Origin: an uncultured Eubacteriales bacterium
GTDB taxonomy: Bacteria; Bacillota; Clostridia; Oscillospirales; Acutalibacteraceae
Reading direction: 5' to 3'
Assembly: GCA_934445015.1 (NCBI GenBank)
Contig: CAKSDJ010000003.1
Coordinates: 1-61,011 of the forward strand
DNA: 61,011 bases
The position numbers were made by a program, and so were the translations under genes. The notes under the pieces were generated by a model. The model had not been told where the DNA came from and made no database searches. It saw nothing but the letters and a program-made list of their open reading frames with translations. Position 1 is the first letter of the stretch. Each line of letters begins with the position of its first letter. Below, piece by piece: positions 14,356 through 24,322 of this stretch.

Positions 14356-17040
14356 TTAAAGTTTATAAAGTGAAAACTCATCTATGCCGTCTTCAAAATA
14401 CAGTTTGGATTTTTGATTGACAAAAATTTTAAAGCGCTGTTTATCCTGCTTGCCGGTAACGATGCCGATAAGTGATATAGGATCATTTCGGTCCACATAT
14501 ATCCGTATGCGCTTTTGCTCTAAGTCATTGCCTTGCAAATTGTATTTTATTTCGGCACAGTAAATGCCGGCGGAATCCAAATCGAGTTGTATCATCTTTT
14601 TAGCCACCGTCTGCCATTGTTCATCCAACTCCGACCACACCTTAAATTCAAGGTCTTTAAGCGATTTATGATACAAACATTCAGAGGCGGCAGACAGCTC
14701 GTTGATACTTTGATTTCGTCCTGACTTAAAAGCGTATGTTTGAATTGCGAATTTTACAAGATTTGCGGCAGAACGCTGCAACTCGCCAACGGTAAGATAG
14801 CCGTTTTCAAGACTTGAAATTAAATCATCTTCACAATTGGCGGCATCGCTCTTAACCTTATAAATATCATTCTGTGCCTTAACCATAGTCGCAAGATTTT
14901 CTCTTGTTTCGGTATTGGTGTTAGGGTCATCAATTTCAGTTCCCCAGTCGGTCATTACGATACCGTCATATCCCCAATCATCACGCAAAACAGTTGTAGT
15001 CAGGTCATAATTACCTGATGTATGCGTACCGTTTACGCGGTTGTAAGATGTCATTATTGCTTTAACCGAACCGCCATTTACCGCTATTTCAAAAGGTTTT
15101 AAATAAATCTCGCGTGCAGCGCGTTCACTTAACACTTCATTTTCGCTGTGACGGTTAAGTTCCTGAGAATTAACGGCAAAATGTTTTATGGTGGAATAAA
15201 CACCGTTTTTTGTAAAATATTCGGTTATTTTTTCGGCATAAACCCCGGTAAGATACGGGTCCTCTGAAAAATACTCAAAATTTCTGCCGCAGAGTCCGCT
15301 GCGGTGAATATTCATACCGGGGCCTAAAAGCACATCAATTTCGTAATGTTTCATTTCTTCTGTAAGACAGGTATACATACCCTCAAACAGTTCGGGAGCC
15401 CATGCCGAAGCAAGCAACGCGCCTACCGGAATACAGGTCGCTTTAGCGCCGATTTCCATTCTTATTCCGCTTGGACCGTCACAAGTTGTCACAACAGGAA
15501 CGCCTGCGTCAAACCAGGATTTTGTGACACCCGCAAAGCAGCTTGCTGTTCCCGGATAAGTTGCTTTTGAACTTGACATACCCTCGCCGCGAACTATTTC
15601 GCAAAGCGCATTTTTATCAAACTGTGCTATAAACTCATCGAGCGTATTTTTACCCGATGCTACGTCTTTAAGTTTTATACCTTTATCACCGGTTATTTTA
15701 AGTGCTTGCGGCAAATTTTGTTTTATGCGGTCTGCAATGTCATATTGCCTTTGCATAGCGGTTTCAAAATCAATTTTACCGCCGTTGTTTATCATACGTT
15801 CAAATTTTTCAGTGGGAGCCAACGCCTGAACACACTGCTTTATAACACGCGTATTATTCTGTTCAAATTCAAAGGCACACTCGGCAACACGCACATTCTG
15901 ACCTGCATATATGCTGTATTTACCTGCTTCTAATACCCACGCAAAAGGATAACCGCTTTTTCCGCAATCATCATAAGCCGCCATATTGCAAATATTGAGT
16001 TGCAGCGTAATATTCTGGCTTTCACCCGGATTTAATGTATCGGTCTTTTTAAATGCGATAAGCTCACGCGACGCTTTGCCCAAAGTACCCTGCGGTGCCG
16101 AAAAATAAACCTGAACCACATCTTTGCCGCTGTGCTCACCTATGTTTTTAACAATAACCGAAAGCGTGACTGTGTCGCCCTGCTTTTCTGTTCCGACAAC
16201 TTTTTGTGAAAATTCAGTGTAATTTAAGCCGTATCCGAACGGGTACAACACCTTATCGGGCGCAAAGGTTTCAAAATAGCGGTAACCTACAAAAATATCT
16301 TCTTTATGTATGTTTTTATATTCATCGCCGAAACAGTTGTCACTTGGGTAATCTTCGGGATTTTTTGCTATTGTGTCAGAGAGTCTTCCGCTTGGGGAAA
16401 CATCACCCATTATTGCGTCAACCGTGCCGGCACCGCCCTCTTGTCCGCCCTGCCAAATGTATAAAACAGTACCTACAGAGTATTTTTTTATCCATGACAT
16501 ATCCATAATGTTACCGCTGTTGATAAGCACAATAACATTTTTAAAATATTTGCTTAAAAGTGCAAGTGTGGCGTCCTCCTCAGCAGAAAGATACCAATTG
16601 CCGGGCTCTTTTGAATAGTCAAAACTTTCGCCTATATTACGGCATATTATATACATTGCCTTTTGGCTTTTCTCTGCCGCACTTTTTACCAAATTCTCGG
16701 GCGGCACGGCTTCTGTCTGGCAAAAACAGGGTTTCCAACCGTCGCCGGTATCAAACGGATTATGTTTTATAAAGTCACGGTAAAAATCGGTAACATCACC
16801 GTCCAGTGCTACCCTGCCGTTTATCTCGTCATAAATATTTGTAATATAAGGGCAATTGACCCTGCCGCCGGAGCCGCTTCCGCTTTTAAGATACTCAAAC
16901 TGACCCCGACCGAAAAGCGCAATGCTTTCACCCGTGTTAAGCGGCAATGAATCGTCATTTTCAAGCAAAACCAAGCCTTCAGGCACAGCCTCGCGACAAT
17001 ATTTTTTAAACCTGTCTGAAGTTATTTTAAAGTCCTTCAT
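14356..17040 (-). CDS. Glycoside hydrolase family 3 enzyme, inverted domain order
   Basis: An 894-aa GH3 enzyme, probably a beta-glucosidase or related exo-hydrolase. The usual C-terminal modules come first: the (alpha/beta)6 GH3-C domain (about 1-270, YPFGYGLNYTEF) and the fibronectin III-like domain (about 270-400). The TIM-barrel GH3-N domain follows (about 470-760), with GRNFEYFSEDPYLTG, KHFAVNSQE and the nucleophile Asp698 in IVMTDWG. This order is known from Ruminococcus albus and Butyrivibrio enzymes, so it is not an assembly fault. A short C-terminal extension of about 100 aa is unassigned. There is no signal peptide, so it acts in the cytoplasm on imported oligosaccharides. It is the last gene of a three-gene minus-strand run. 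Confidence 0.9.
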   Translation of the reverse strand: MKDFKITSDRFKKYCREAVPEGLVLLENDDSLPLNTGESIALFGRGQFEYLKSGSGSGGRVNCPYITNIYDEINGRVALDGDVTDFYRDFIKHNPFDTGDGWKPCFCQTEAVPPENLVKSAAEKSQKAMYIICRNIGESFDYSKEPGNWYLSAEEDATLALLSKYFKNVIVLINSGNIMDMSWIKKYSVGTVLYIWQGGQEGGAGTVDAIMGDVSPSGRLSDTIAKNPEDYPSDNCFGDEYKNIHKEDIFVGYRYFETFAPDKVLYPFGYGLNYTEFSQKVVGTEKQGDTVTLSVIVKNIGEHSGKDVVQVYFSAPQGTLGKASRELIAFKKTDTLNPGESQNITLQLNICNMAAYDDCGKSGYPFAWVLEAGKYSIYAGQNVRVAECAFEFEQNNTRVIKQCVQALAPTEKFERMINNGGKIDFETAMQRQYDIADRIKQNLPQALKITGDKGIKLKDVASGKNTLDEFIAQFDKNALCEIVRGEGMSSSKATYPGTASCFAGVTKSWFDAGVPVVTTCDGPSGIRMEIGAKATCIPVGALLASAWAPELFEGMYTCLTEEMKHYEIDVLLGPGMNIHRSGLCGRNFEYFSEDPYLTGVYAEKITEYFTKNGVYSTIKHFAVNSQELNRHSENEVLSERAAREIYLKPFEIAVNGGSVKAIMTSYNRVNGTHTSGNYDLTTTVLRDDWGYDGIVMTDWGTEIDDPNTNTETRENLATMVKAQNDIYKVKSDAANCEDDLISSLENGYLTVGELQRSAANLVKFAIQTYAFKSGRNQSINELSAASECLYHKSLKDLEFKVWSELDEQWQTVAKKMIQLDLDSAGIYCAEIKYNLQGNDLEQKRIRIYVDRNDPISLIGIVTGKQDKQRFKIFVNQKSKLYFEDGIDEFSLYKL

Positions 17041-17086
17041 TATTATACTCCTACCGGATTTTTTTAATATCTCATTATTGCTCTTT

Positions 17087-18517
17087 CTACTGCCCTACAA
17101 AAGAGCCTATTGCATTTACAAGCGCAGGATTGCGGGTAGCAGAAATGTTATTTACAAAAATTACATCCTGTATTCCGCGTTCATCAACAAACTGTTTTAT
17201 TGTGCTGGGGAACACCTGATTTATATATCTGTAATCTACCACATACACATTTTGATAATTTTGTGTAAGAAACGCTACCATAGCATTACCAAACGACTCT
17301 TTTATAACTAGGCAGGATGAACCGTCGGTTATATCGGGATTAGTCATTATTCCGTAAGGATGATCGCCGCATACAAATGAAAGATACTTGTTTGCGGCAC
17401 TTAGTTTATTGCCGTCGGATACTATGTGGTAGTCTGTTTCACCTGTTTTTGTATAGGTATGAATATATTGCAGTTGTGTGGGCTCATACGCAAGCACATA
17501 ATCGGGCGTGTTGCCAAGACTTGCATTTTGACCCGACTCCGCATAAAACGAACCTAAAAATCCGTCAAATCTATACTCTTTAAAGGCGGTAAGTCCCGCC
17601 GGAGTTGCGCCTTTAACACCCATAAGTTCACGGTATGAATAATATGCCGCAAGTGAAGTCCAGTGATGGTCTGTTCTGAAATATATATAATCGTTTTTAT
17701 GATTTAACAGTGTTGAATAAACATCAACTTTTTTAACATTTGAATTCATTAACGAATACATATATTCAATAGCCTTTTTTTGGTCTGAAGAATTGGTGCT
17801 TCCGCTGTAACTTTCAGGCAAGGTTATTGCCATACTTGTAGGCACTACCATATCGTAAACGTCAGAAGTGCCGTCAAGTATCTGCGCGGCACGGTTTATT
17901 ATTGCCGAGTAATTATCGGCTGTTGCCTGATTAAAATTGTAATACTCATACGCGGCGTTGTCTACTATAAGCATAGCACCGAGTTTTTCAACATAAGGCC
18001 CTTGCGGAGTCTGCGGTTTTGAAGGCTCTTCGGTTTTTGAAGCACTGTCGCTTTGTGCAGGCACTTCCGAAGATGCGGTATCGGTATCTGAAGATGATTG
18101 CGTTATATCGGGTATTTCATCGCCCTGCTCAACGTTTCCGCGAAGTTGAACCTTATTTATGCCAAAGGCATTTTCGACTTTTGTATTAAGCGAAACCAGC
18201 CTGTCTCTGAAAGGGAACGTATCGGAAAACCAAAGGCTTATATTGTCAAAATAATCGCCTGACGCAAGCGACTTGAATGAAAATTCGGGAAACTTTTTAA
18301 GTTCGCGTTTTTCGACCTCTGAATAACTCGGTCTTAACGCAGGAATAAGGGCAATCACCGCAACCGCCAGCCACAGCGCTATAAAAAGCCTTGACATATT
18401 TATATCTACAATATGCCAAAAGCGCAGATTTCGCAACAGTTTCATATTGCTTTCAAGAGTTTTACTGTCCTTGCGGTCTTCACTTTCGTCTATGACCGTA
18501 ATGTTTTTAACTACCAC
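17087..18517 (-). CDS. DHHW-family protein (AlgJ/SGNH-like)
   Basis: A 476-aa membrane-anchored extracytoplasmic protein. It has a cytoplasmic N-terminal stretch, one membrane helix (LFIALWLAVAVIALIPAL, near residue 65), a Ser/Thr/Glu-rich linker (about 140-180) and a C-terminal SGNH-like domain with FRTDHHWTSLAAY. DHHW proteins pair with MBOAT acyltransferases and are thought to pass acyl groups to exported polysaccharides, as AlgJ/AlgX do in alginate acetylation. The MBOAT gene lies 39 bp upstream in the same orientation, supporting that role. The polymer is unknown. Confidence 0.85.
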   Translation of the reverse strand: MVVKNITVIDESEDRKDSKTLESNMKLLRNLRFWHIVDINMSRLFIALWLAVAVIALIPALRPSYSEVEKRELKKFPEFSFKSLASGDYFDNISLWFSDTFPFRDRLVSLNTKVENAFGINKVQLRGNVEQGDEIPDITQSSSDTDTASSEVPAQSDSASKTEEPSKPQTPQGPYVEKLGAMLIVDNAAYEYYNFNQATADNYSAIINRAAQILDGTSDVYDMVVPTSMAITLPESYSGSTNSSDQKKAIEYMYSLMNSNVKKVDVYSTLLNHKNDYIYFRTDHHWTSLAAYYSYRELMGVKGATPAGLTAFKEYRFDGFLGSFYAESGQNASLGNTPDYVLAYEPTQLQYIHTYTKTGETDYHIVSDGNKLSAANKYLSFVCGDHPYGIMTNPDITDGSSCLVIKESFGNAMVAFLTQNYQNVYVVDYRYINQVFPSTIKQFVDERGIQDVIFVNNISATRNPALVNAIGSFVGQ

Positions 18518-18556
18518 GGTAAATACCCTCCTTTTTTTAAATTTTATTGCGTTTAT

Positions 18557-19993
18557 CTAAAACTGAAAATACAAAAACGGGTTGTAACTGTCACCCACAA
18601 GTGCAGCGGTTGAAAGCAGTAAAAGCACAAGAGGTATTAAAATTCTGCCTATTGAATAAACAACCAATACCGCTTTTTTACCCGTGTATGTATATCTGAT
18701 GACACCGCCTATTTTTTTAACAACAGGTGTTGAAACCAAAATGCAAAACAAAAGTATAACTATATTTGACACAATAACCGTGTTTGTTTCAAAGTCAGTA
18801 AATATGTTTCCGTTTAATCCGAACATTCCGCGAAGTACGGTAAGTACCGAATTCAAGTTGTTAAACTTAAAGAGGACCCAGCCGAAGTACACAACCAAAA
18901 TGAGATACAAATGCGAAACTACCCTGTCTTTTGAAAGCAGGCGCGATAAAAACTGTTTTTCAATAACAATGAATACAAAAAAGTAAAGTCCCCAAAGCAC
19001 AAAATTCCACGAAGCGCCGTGCCAAAGACCTGTAAGAAACCATACTATAAAAAGATTTATATATGTTCTGAGCCTGCCTTTACGGTTACCGCCGAGCGGT
19101 ATATATACATAATCGCGAAAAAAGCTGCCGAGTGATATATGCCACCTGCGCCAAAACTCGGTAACCGAGCGCGATATATACGGATAGTCGAAATTTTCGC
19201 GGTAGTGAATACCAATCATTCTGCCCATACCTATTGCCATATCAGAGTATGCCGAAAAATCAAGATATATCTGAAGCGCATAAGCGAGCATACCAACCCA
19301 AAGCGCCAAAACACTGTTTTGCGAAAGCGTATTGTTTTCACCCGAAGCAAGTAATGTGTCGGCAATGTTGCCGCACGCGTTTGCAAGTATTGCTTTTTTT
19401 GCAAGGCCGAAACAAAAACGCCATATTCCGTCGGCAATATCCTGACCTTTAACGCGGCGTTCAGAAAGTTCGCTGCAAATATCTTTATAACGCACTATCG
19501 GACCTGCTATGCACTGATGAAACAGACTGACATACAAAAGAAGCGTAAAAAAGTTTTTTTGCGCCGGAACATCGTCACGGTAAACGTCTACAACGTACGA
19601 TATTAACTGAAAGGTGTAAAAAGATATACCTATAGGTAAAATAATTTCGGGTACGGCGGTTTGTTTGCCTGTAAAATACTGCACATTTGTAAGTATGAAA
19701 GCACCGTATTTAAAAACGCCGAGCAGACCGAGATTTACCGCCGCCATCATAACCAGACCGAGTTTCGCCGTAAATTTGCGTGTTTTATGCCGCTCAATAA
19801 AAAGTGAGATCAGCCAGTCGCAAAACGTCATAAATATAAGCAATAAAACATAGACCGGTTCGCCCCACGCATAAAAAATAAGGGAGAATATAAGCATTAC
19901 AATATTTCGCGCCTTTGTGGTCTTTGCAAAGTAATAAATCACAAGGTTAAGCGGCAAAAACAGGTAGACGAAAAAAAGGCTCGAAAATACCAT
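18557..19993 (-). CDS. MBOAT family O-acyltransferase (AlgI-like)
   Basis: A 478-aa polytopic membrane protein with about 10-12 helices. It has the AlgI/DltB-type core: YPYISRSVTEFWRRWHISLG, then WFLTGLWHGASWNFVLWGLY, where the His of LWHGAS is the family's catalytic residue. These enzymes move acyl groups from the cytoplasm across the membrane to a partner that acylates the extracellular polymer; the DHHW protein just downstream is the likely partner. The ribosome site GGAAAGGGG precedes the ATG. A promoter with TTGACA lies about 75 bp upstream. Confidence 0.9.
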   Translation of the reverse strand: MVFSSLFFVYLFLPLNLVIYYFAKTTKARNIVMLIFSLIFYAWGEPVYVLLLIFMTFCDWLISLFIERHKTRKFTAKLGLVMMAAVNLGLLGVFKYGAFILTNVQYFTGKQTAVPEIILPIGISFYTFQLISYVVDVYRDDVPAQKNFFTLLLYVSLFHQCIAGPIVRYKDICSELSERRVKGQDIADGIWRFCFGLAKKAILANACGNIADTLLASGENNTLSQNSVLALWVGMLAYALQIYLDFSAYSDMAIGMGRMIGIHYRENFDYPYISRSVTEFWRRWHISLGSFFRDYVYIPLGGNRKGRLRTYINLFIVWFLTGLWHGASWNFVLWGLYFFVFIVIEKQFLSRLLSKDRVVSHLYLILVVYFGWVLFKFNNLNSVLTVLRGMFGLNGNIFTDFETNTVIVSNIVILLFCILVSTPVVKKIGGVIRYTYTGKKAVLVVYSIGRILIPLVLLLLSTAALVGDSYNPFLYFQF

Positions 19994-20038
19994 AAAATTC
20001 CCCTTTCCAAAGCATTTTTCAGGATATACAACACCATT

Positions 20039-20068
20039 ATTCTACTATTAAATACTATACTTTGTCAA
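20039..20068 (-). promoter_or_regulatory. Promoter of the MBOAT-DHHW-GH3 run
   Basis: Minus strand TTGACA, 18-bp spacer, TAGAAT, about 45 bp before the MBOAT start codon. Confidence 0.6.
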
Positions 20069-20138
20069 CACAAAAAATGAATAATAATATGACAATAATG
20101 TAATAATTTTTGACCCGATTTCAGGTCTTAAAATATTA

Positions 20139-20171
20139 AAACTCCCCACCGTTTTTACTGGCAGGGAGTTT
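20139..20171 (-). terminator. Terminator after the M18 aminopeptidase operon
   Basis: Minus strand AAACTCCC / GGGAGTTT stem with a 17-base loop, then TAATATTTT. It lies 25 bp past the aminopeptidase stop. Confidence 0.75.
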
Positions 20172-20195
20172 AGCAAATCAAGCATCTATAAACCG

Positions 20196-21587
20196 TTATT
20201 TCATAAACTCATACATTGCGCGATAGCACATATAAACATCAAGTTTTGCGGTTGTTTCAAACGGCGCATGCATAGAAAGCACCGGCACGCCGAGATCCAC
20301 AACATCAATACCGAGATTTGCAATATACATAGCAACGGTTCCGCCGCCGCCGGCATCGACTTTTCCGAGTTCGCCTGTCTGCCATATTATTCCGGCATTA
20401 TCAAGCATAGCACGTATTTTTGCAACATATTCGGCAGATGCGTCGGATGTTCCTGATTTGCCGCCGCCGCCTGTATATTTTGTTACAACCACACCGTAAT
20501 TTAAGAAACTTGCATTGCGACGCTCCATAACATCCTGAAAAGTGGGGTCAGTGCCTGCGTTAACATCGGCAGAAAGACACTGTGAATTTCTTTTGGCAAC
20601 GGTTTCATCACAGTTTTGCATAACGCTGAGGTCGTGTATAACGTGTGATAAAAAGTCGGATTTTAAGCCCGTGTTGCCGTCTGAACCTATCTCCTCCTTA
20701 TCGGTAAGTATTGCCAAAGCCATTTTTTGAGGAGATTTCACATTAAGCACAGCGGTAAGGGCCGGATATGCACAAACGCGGTCATCCTGACCGTATGCGC
20801 CTATCATTGAGCGGTCAAAACCTATATCAGACGCCTTTGTTGCAGGAACCATTTCAAGTTCCGCCGATAAAAAGTCATCTTCGGTTACACCGTATTTTTC
20901 ATTTAAAAGTTTTAATATATTAAGTTTTACAAGTTCACTGCCCTCATCACTTTTAAACGGCATACTGCCCACGAGTATATTGAGTTCTTCGCCGCGTATA
21001 CCGTCTGCCAGAGTACGCTTATTCTGCTCACGGCCGAGGTGCGGAAGCAGGTCGTTTATAACAAATTTGGGGTCGTTGTCATCTTCACCTATATTAACTG
21101 CAGTAACGCTGCCGTCTTTTTTGGCAAATACACCGTGAAGCGAAAGCGGTAGCGCAGTCCACTGATACTTTTTAATTCCGCCGTAATAATGCGTTTTAAA
21201 AAGAGCCAATTCAATCTCTTCATAAAGCGGATTGGGTTTAAGGTCAAGGCGCGGTGAGTCGATGTGTGCCGCAGTTATGTTTATGCCCTTATCAACGGGC
21301 TGTTTGCCTATTACCGCAAATGCCACGGTTTTGCCGCGGTTGTTAAAATACACCCTGTCGCCGGCGTTATAGGTCTTGCCGATTTCAAACGGAACAAATC
21401 CCTCTGATTCTGCCATTTCGATTGCGGTTTTTACGGCCTCGCGTTCAATTTTTGCTTTATCAAGATATGCTTTATAACCTTCGCAATATTTTTGCGTTTC
21501 TGCAAAAGTATCGTCATCAACTTTAAGCAAACCGTTTTTCTTTTCGTAGAAAAGTTTTTCTTTAAGTTCTTTAACTTTGTCAGACAT
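20196..21587 (-). CDS. M18 family metalloaminopeptidase
   Basis: A 463-aa cytoplasmic M18 (aspartyl-aminopeptidase type) zinc enzyme that removes N-terminal, often acidic, residues from peptides. The zinc/catalytic pattern is visible in order: AHIDSPRLD (His), YGQDDRVCAY (bridging Asp), TDKEEIGSDG (Glu-Glu pair), DVNAGTDPTF (Asp) and LSMHAPFET (His near the C-terminus). Length is normal for the family. Its first 8 bases overlap the end of coaE, so it belongs to the prfA operon, where it is the last gene before a terminator. Confidence 0.93.
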   Translation of the reverse strand: MSDKVKELKEKLFYEKKNGLLKVDDDTFAETQKYCEGYKAYLDKAKIEREAVKTAIEMAESEGFVPFEIGKTYNAGDRVYFNNRGKTVAFAVIGKQPVDKGINITAAHIDSPRLDLKPNPLYEEIELALFKTHYYGGIKKYQWTALPLSLHGVFAKKDGSVTAVNIGEDDNDPKFVINDLLPHLGREQNKRTLADGIRGEELNILVGSMPFKSDEGSELVKLNILKLLNEKYGVTEDDFLSAELEMVPATKASDIGFDRSMIGAYGQDDRVCAYPALTAVLNVKSPQKMALAILTDKEEIGSDGNTGLKSDFLSHVIHDLSVMQNCDETVAKRNSQCLSADVNAGTDPTFQDVMERRNASFLNYGVVVTKYTGGGGKSGTSDASAEYVAKIRAMLDNAGIIWQTGELGKVDAGGGGTVAMYIANLGIDVVDLGVPVLSMHAPFETTAKLDVYMCYRAMYEFMK

Positions 21588-22173
21588 TTTTGTATTCCTC
21601 CGTAATGTTTTTTAAAATATTAACGGCTTCGGATTTAAAAGCCGATAAATCACCGTTATTATAAATTATGTTTTGCGCTTTTTGTAAATAAAATTCATCG
21701 GGTTTTCCTGCTTTTATACGCAGATCGGCAGATTCAGAATCAATGCCGTCACGCTTCATTATTCGCTCTTTGCGGATTCCGATGTCGCACAAAACCGCTA
21801 TGGTAGTGCGGCACATACTGTCGGCACCGCTTTCAAAAAGCGTTGGGGCATCAAGCAAAACAAGCGGAGCGTTTATTTCGGATTTTATCAATTTTACAAT
21901 ATAGGGTAAAATTGTTTTATTAAGCAGTTCGGTTTTTTCTTTTGAAACAAACGCCGCCTCTGCAAGTGCCGCACGGTTAAGCGAGCCGTCGGCGTCAAGT
22001 ATTTCAGACCCGAAAACCTTTACCAAAGCAGCCAGCCCGTCACTGTTTTTTTTTGTTGCCGACCGTGACAGTTTGTCGCAATCAATCACTTTGAAACCCA
22101 TTTGTTTTGCAACGGATGTTACGCTGCTTTTACCGGCACCGGTAGGCCCTGTAAGACCGATCACCAATGACAT
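21580..22173 (-). CDS. coaE: Dephospho-CoA kinase
   Basis: A 197-aa enzyme for the last step of coenzyme A synthesis, ATP-dependent phosphorylation of dephospho-CoA. The P-loop is GLTGPTGAGKSS (6-17), followed by VIDCDKLSR with the substrate Asp, and LLDAPTLFESG in place of the usual LDIPLLFE. Length is typical. It lies between sua5 and the M18 gene in a tightly packed operon and overlaps the latter by 8 bp. Confidence 0.93.
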   Translation of the reverse strand: MSLVIGLTGPTGAGKSSVTSVAKQMGFKVIDCDKLSRSATKKNSDGLAALVKVFGSEILDADGSLNRAALAEAAFVSKEKTELLNKTILPYIVKLIKSEINAPLVLLDAPTLFESGADSMCRTTIAVLCDIGIRKERIMKRDGIDSESADLRIKAGKPDEFYLQKAQNIIYNNGDLSAFKSEAVNILKNITEEYKNV

Positions 22174-22208
22174 ATTTTATTTCCTTTCAGATATTTTAAC
22201 TTATAAAT

Positions 22209-23231
22209 TTACAACTTTATTACTTTAAAAGCCGCAGCACGGATCAAACGGTTATACACCGCAAGACCTACTCCGTGTTTTGAGGGCGCATGTATGTAAA
22301 CGCTTTTAACGCCGAGTTTGTCAACATCACGCAGAGCCGAAAAAACATTTTTTGCAAGCGTGCTTTCATCATATTTTGAGCCGTAAGATATTTTTGTTAT
22401 GTTTATGTTGTAATACTCCTCTTCAAAACAGATTGCTGCGCAATCTGTTTTTTGATTTACAAATTTTGTAAAAGAGTTACTGCATCCCTCTACCAAAAAA
22501 GCGTCTGTTTTGGGCGAGTAATGTTTATATTTCATACCCGGTGATGCTGCCTTTTCACCCGATTTCAACTGCTCTAAAACAGCACTGTCGATTATAAGGT
22601 CGGGCAATACTTCTTTGAGCATTTCGACGGTGACGGCACCGGGCCTTAGCAGACGCGGTTTTTCACCCGTAAGAGAAACAACCGTAGATTCAATACCCAC
22701 TGTGCAATCATTGCCTATTACCACGGCGTCAATTTTTCCGTTTAAATCGTTTATAACGTGCTGCGCGGTTGTGGGGCTCGGCATACCCGACGTATTTGCA
22801 GAAGGTGCCGCAATCGGAATTCCGCTTGTCTTTATAATGTCATGAGCGGTTTTTTCGCTCGGCATACGCACCGCCACGGTGTCAAGACCGCCCGAAGCGC
22901 TGTTAGATATTCTGTCACCCTTAGGCAAAACCATTGTAAACGGACCCGGCCAGAAACGCTTTGCACATTCGTATGCCGTATCGGGAATATCGCGTGCCGC
23001 AAGGCTTATCATATCCAAATCGGATATATGAACAATAAGCGGATTATCCTGAGGTCTGCCCTTTGCCGCAAATACCGCTTTTATGGCGCTGTCGCTGTAT
23101 GCAGACGCCGCAAGCCCGTAGACCGTTTCTGTTGGTATTGCAACAATGCCGCCGTTTTTTAATATTTCGGAAGCCGCATTGACGGCGTAGTCATAATCAC
23201 CGTCTATTGAATTTAAAATCTTTGTTTGCAT
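22209..23231 (-). CDS. L-threonylcarbamoyladenylate synthase (Sua5 type)
   Basis: A 340-aa enzyme making threonylcarbamoyl-AMP from Thr, bicarbonate and ATP, the first step of the t6A37 tRNA modification. The N-terminal YrdC domain has IPTETVYGLAASAY, KGRPQDNPLIVHI and the SANTSG loop. After a linker (GMKYKHYSPK) there is the C-terminal Sua5 domain (about 240-340), which distinguishes it from short TsaC. It lies 14 bp after prfA in the same operon. In many Firmicutes a prmC gene sits between prfA and this gene; none is present here. Confidence 0.93.
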   Translation of the reverse strand: MQTKILNSIDGDYDYAVNAASEILKNGGIVAIPTETVYGLAASAYSDSAIKAVFAAKGRPQDNPLIVHISDLDMISLAARDIPDTAYECAKRFWPGPFTMVLPKGDRISNSASGGLDTVAVRMPSEKTAHDIIKTSGIPIAAPSANTSGMPSPTTAQHVINDLNGKIDAVVIGNDCTVGIESTVVSLTGEKPRLLRPGAVTVEMLKEVLPDLIIDSAVLEQLKSGEKAASPGMKYKHYSPKTDAFLVEGCSNSFTKFVNQKTDCAAICFEEEYYNINITKISYGSKYDESTLAKNVFSALRDVDKLGVKSVYIHAPSKHGVGLAVYNRLIRAAAFKVIKL

Positions 23232-23245
23232 TTAAAACTACTTCC

Positions 23246-24322
23246 TTAATCGCTTTCCTGAGCTTTTAATGCCTCTGTCCTGTAATAGGTTGTAAGACCG
23301 TCGATGATCTCATCAATATCACCGTTTAATATGCTGTCTAACTTATAAAGGGTAAGACCTATACGGTGATCGGTCACACGACCCTGCGGATAGTTATATG
23401 TGCGGATGCGCTCACTGCGGTCGCCCGTGCCGACCTGAGCTTTGCGGTCGGAGGCAATAGCGGCGTCGGCCTTTTCTTTTTCAGCGTTATAAAGGCGCGC
23501 GCGCAAAACTTTAAGTGCTTTTTCTTTATTTTTGAACTGACTGCGTTCATCCTGACATTCTACTACGGTACCCGTAGGCAAATGCGTTACGCGTATGGCA
23601 GAAGATGTTTTGTTTATATGCTGACCGCCCGCACCGGATGAACGAAATGTATCTATTTTAAGATCGGCGGGGTTAAGTTCAAACTCGACCTCATCAGTTT
23701 CGGGCAATACCGCAACCGTAACGGTTGAAGTATGTATTCTGCCCTGAGTTTCGGTATCCGGAACACGCTGGACGCGGTGAACGCCGCTTTCATATTTAAA
23801 GCGTGAATATGCACCAGTACCCTCAATCATAAAACTTATTTCCTTGTAACCGCCGAGTTCGGTTTCATTTGCGTTTGTAATATCAATGTGCCAACGTTTG
23901 CTTTCGGCATACATTGAATACATTCTGAAAAGCGATGCCGCAAAAAGCGCTGCCTCTTCACCGCCGGCTCCGCCGCGTATTTCAACAATAACGTTTTTTT
24001 CATCGTTAGGATCTTTCGGCAACAGCAAAAGTTTAAGTTGCTCTGATGTTTCGGATACTGTTTTTTTCGCCTCGGCAAGTTCTTCTTCAACCAACTCTTT
24101 AAAATCTTTGTCAAGTCCGCCGGCGTCCAACATTTCAAGCGCTTCTTTTTCATTTTTTACCGCTGTGCGATATTCACGGTATTTTTCAACTATCGGCGCA
24201 AGTTCGCTGTGTTCTTTCATAAGTTTTGTAAACGTTACGTTATTGCTTGCCACATCGGGACGCGTAAGTTCAACGCCTATTTGCTCATAACGGTTTTCCA
24301 CCGCCGCGAGTTTATCAAACAT
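23246..24322 (-). CDS. prfA: Peptide chain release factor 1
   Basis: A 358-aa RF1 that recognises UAA/UAG and releases the peptide. The catalytic GGQ is in SSGAGGQHINKTSSAIRV, and the stop-codon region and coiled-coil N-terminus are as usual. Length is normal. Its start overlaps the upstream DUF951 gene by 8 bp, so both are translated from one message. The Gln-methylase gene prmC, often adjacent, is not in this window. Confidence 0.97.
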   Translation of the reverse strand: MFDKLAAVENRYEQIGVELTRPDVASNNVTFTKLMKEHSELAPIVEKYREYRTAVKNEKEALEMLDAGGLDKDFKELVEEELAEAKKTVSETSEQLKLLLLPKDPNDEKNVIVEIRGGAGGEEAALFAASLFRMYSMYAESKRWHIDITNANETELGGYKEISFMIEGTGAYSRFKYESGVHRVQRVPDTETQGRIHTSTVTVAVLPETDEVEFELNPADLKIDTFRSSGAGGQHINKTSSAIRVTHLPTGTVVECQDERSQFKNKEKALKVLRARLYNAEKEKADAAIASDRKAQVGTGDRSERIRTYNYPQGRVTDHRIGLTLYKLDSILNGDIDEIIDGLTTYYRTEALKAQESD

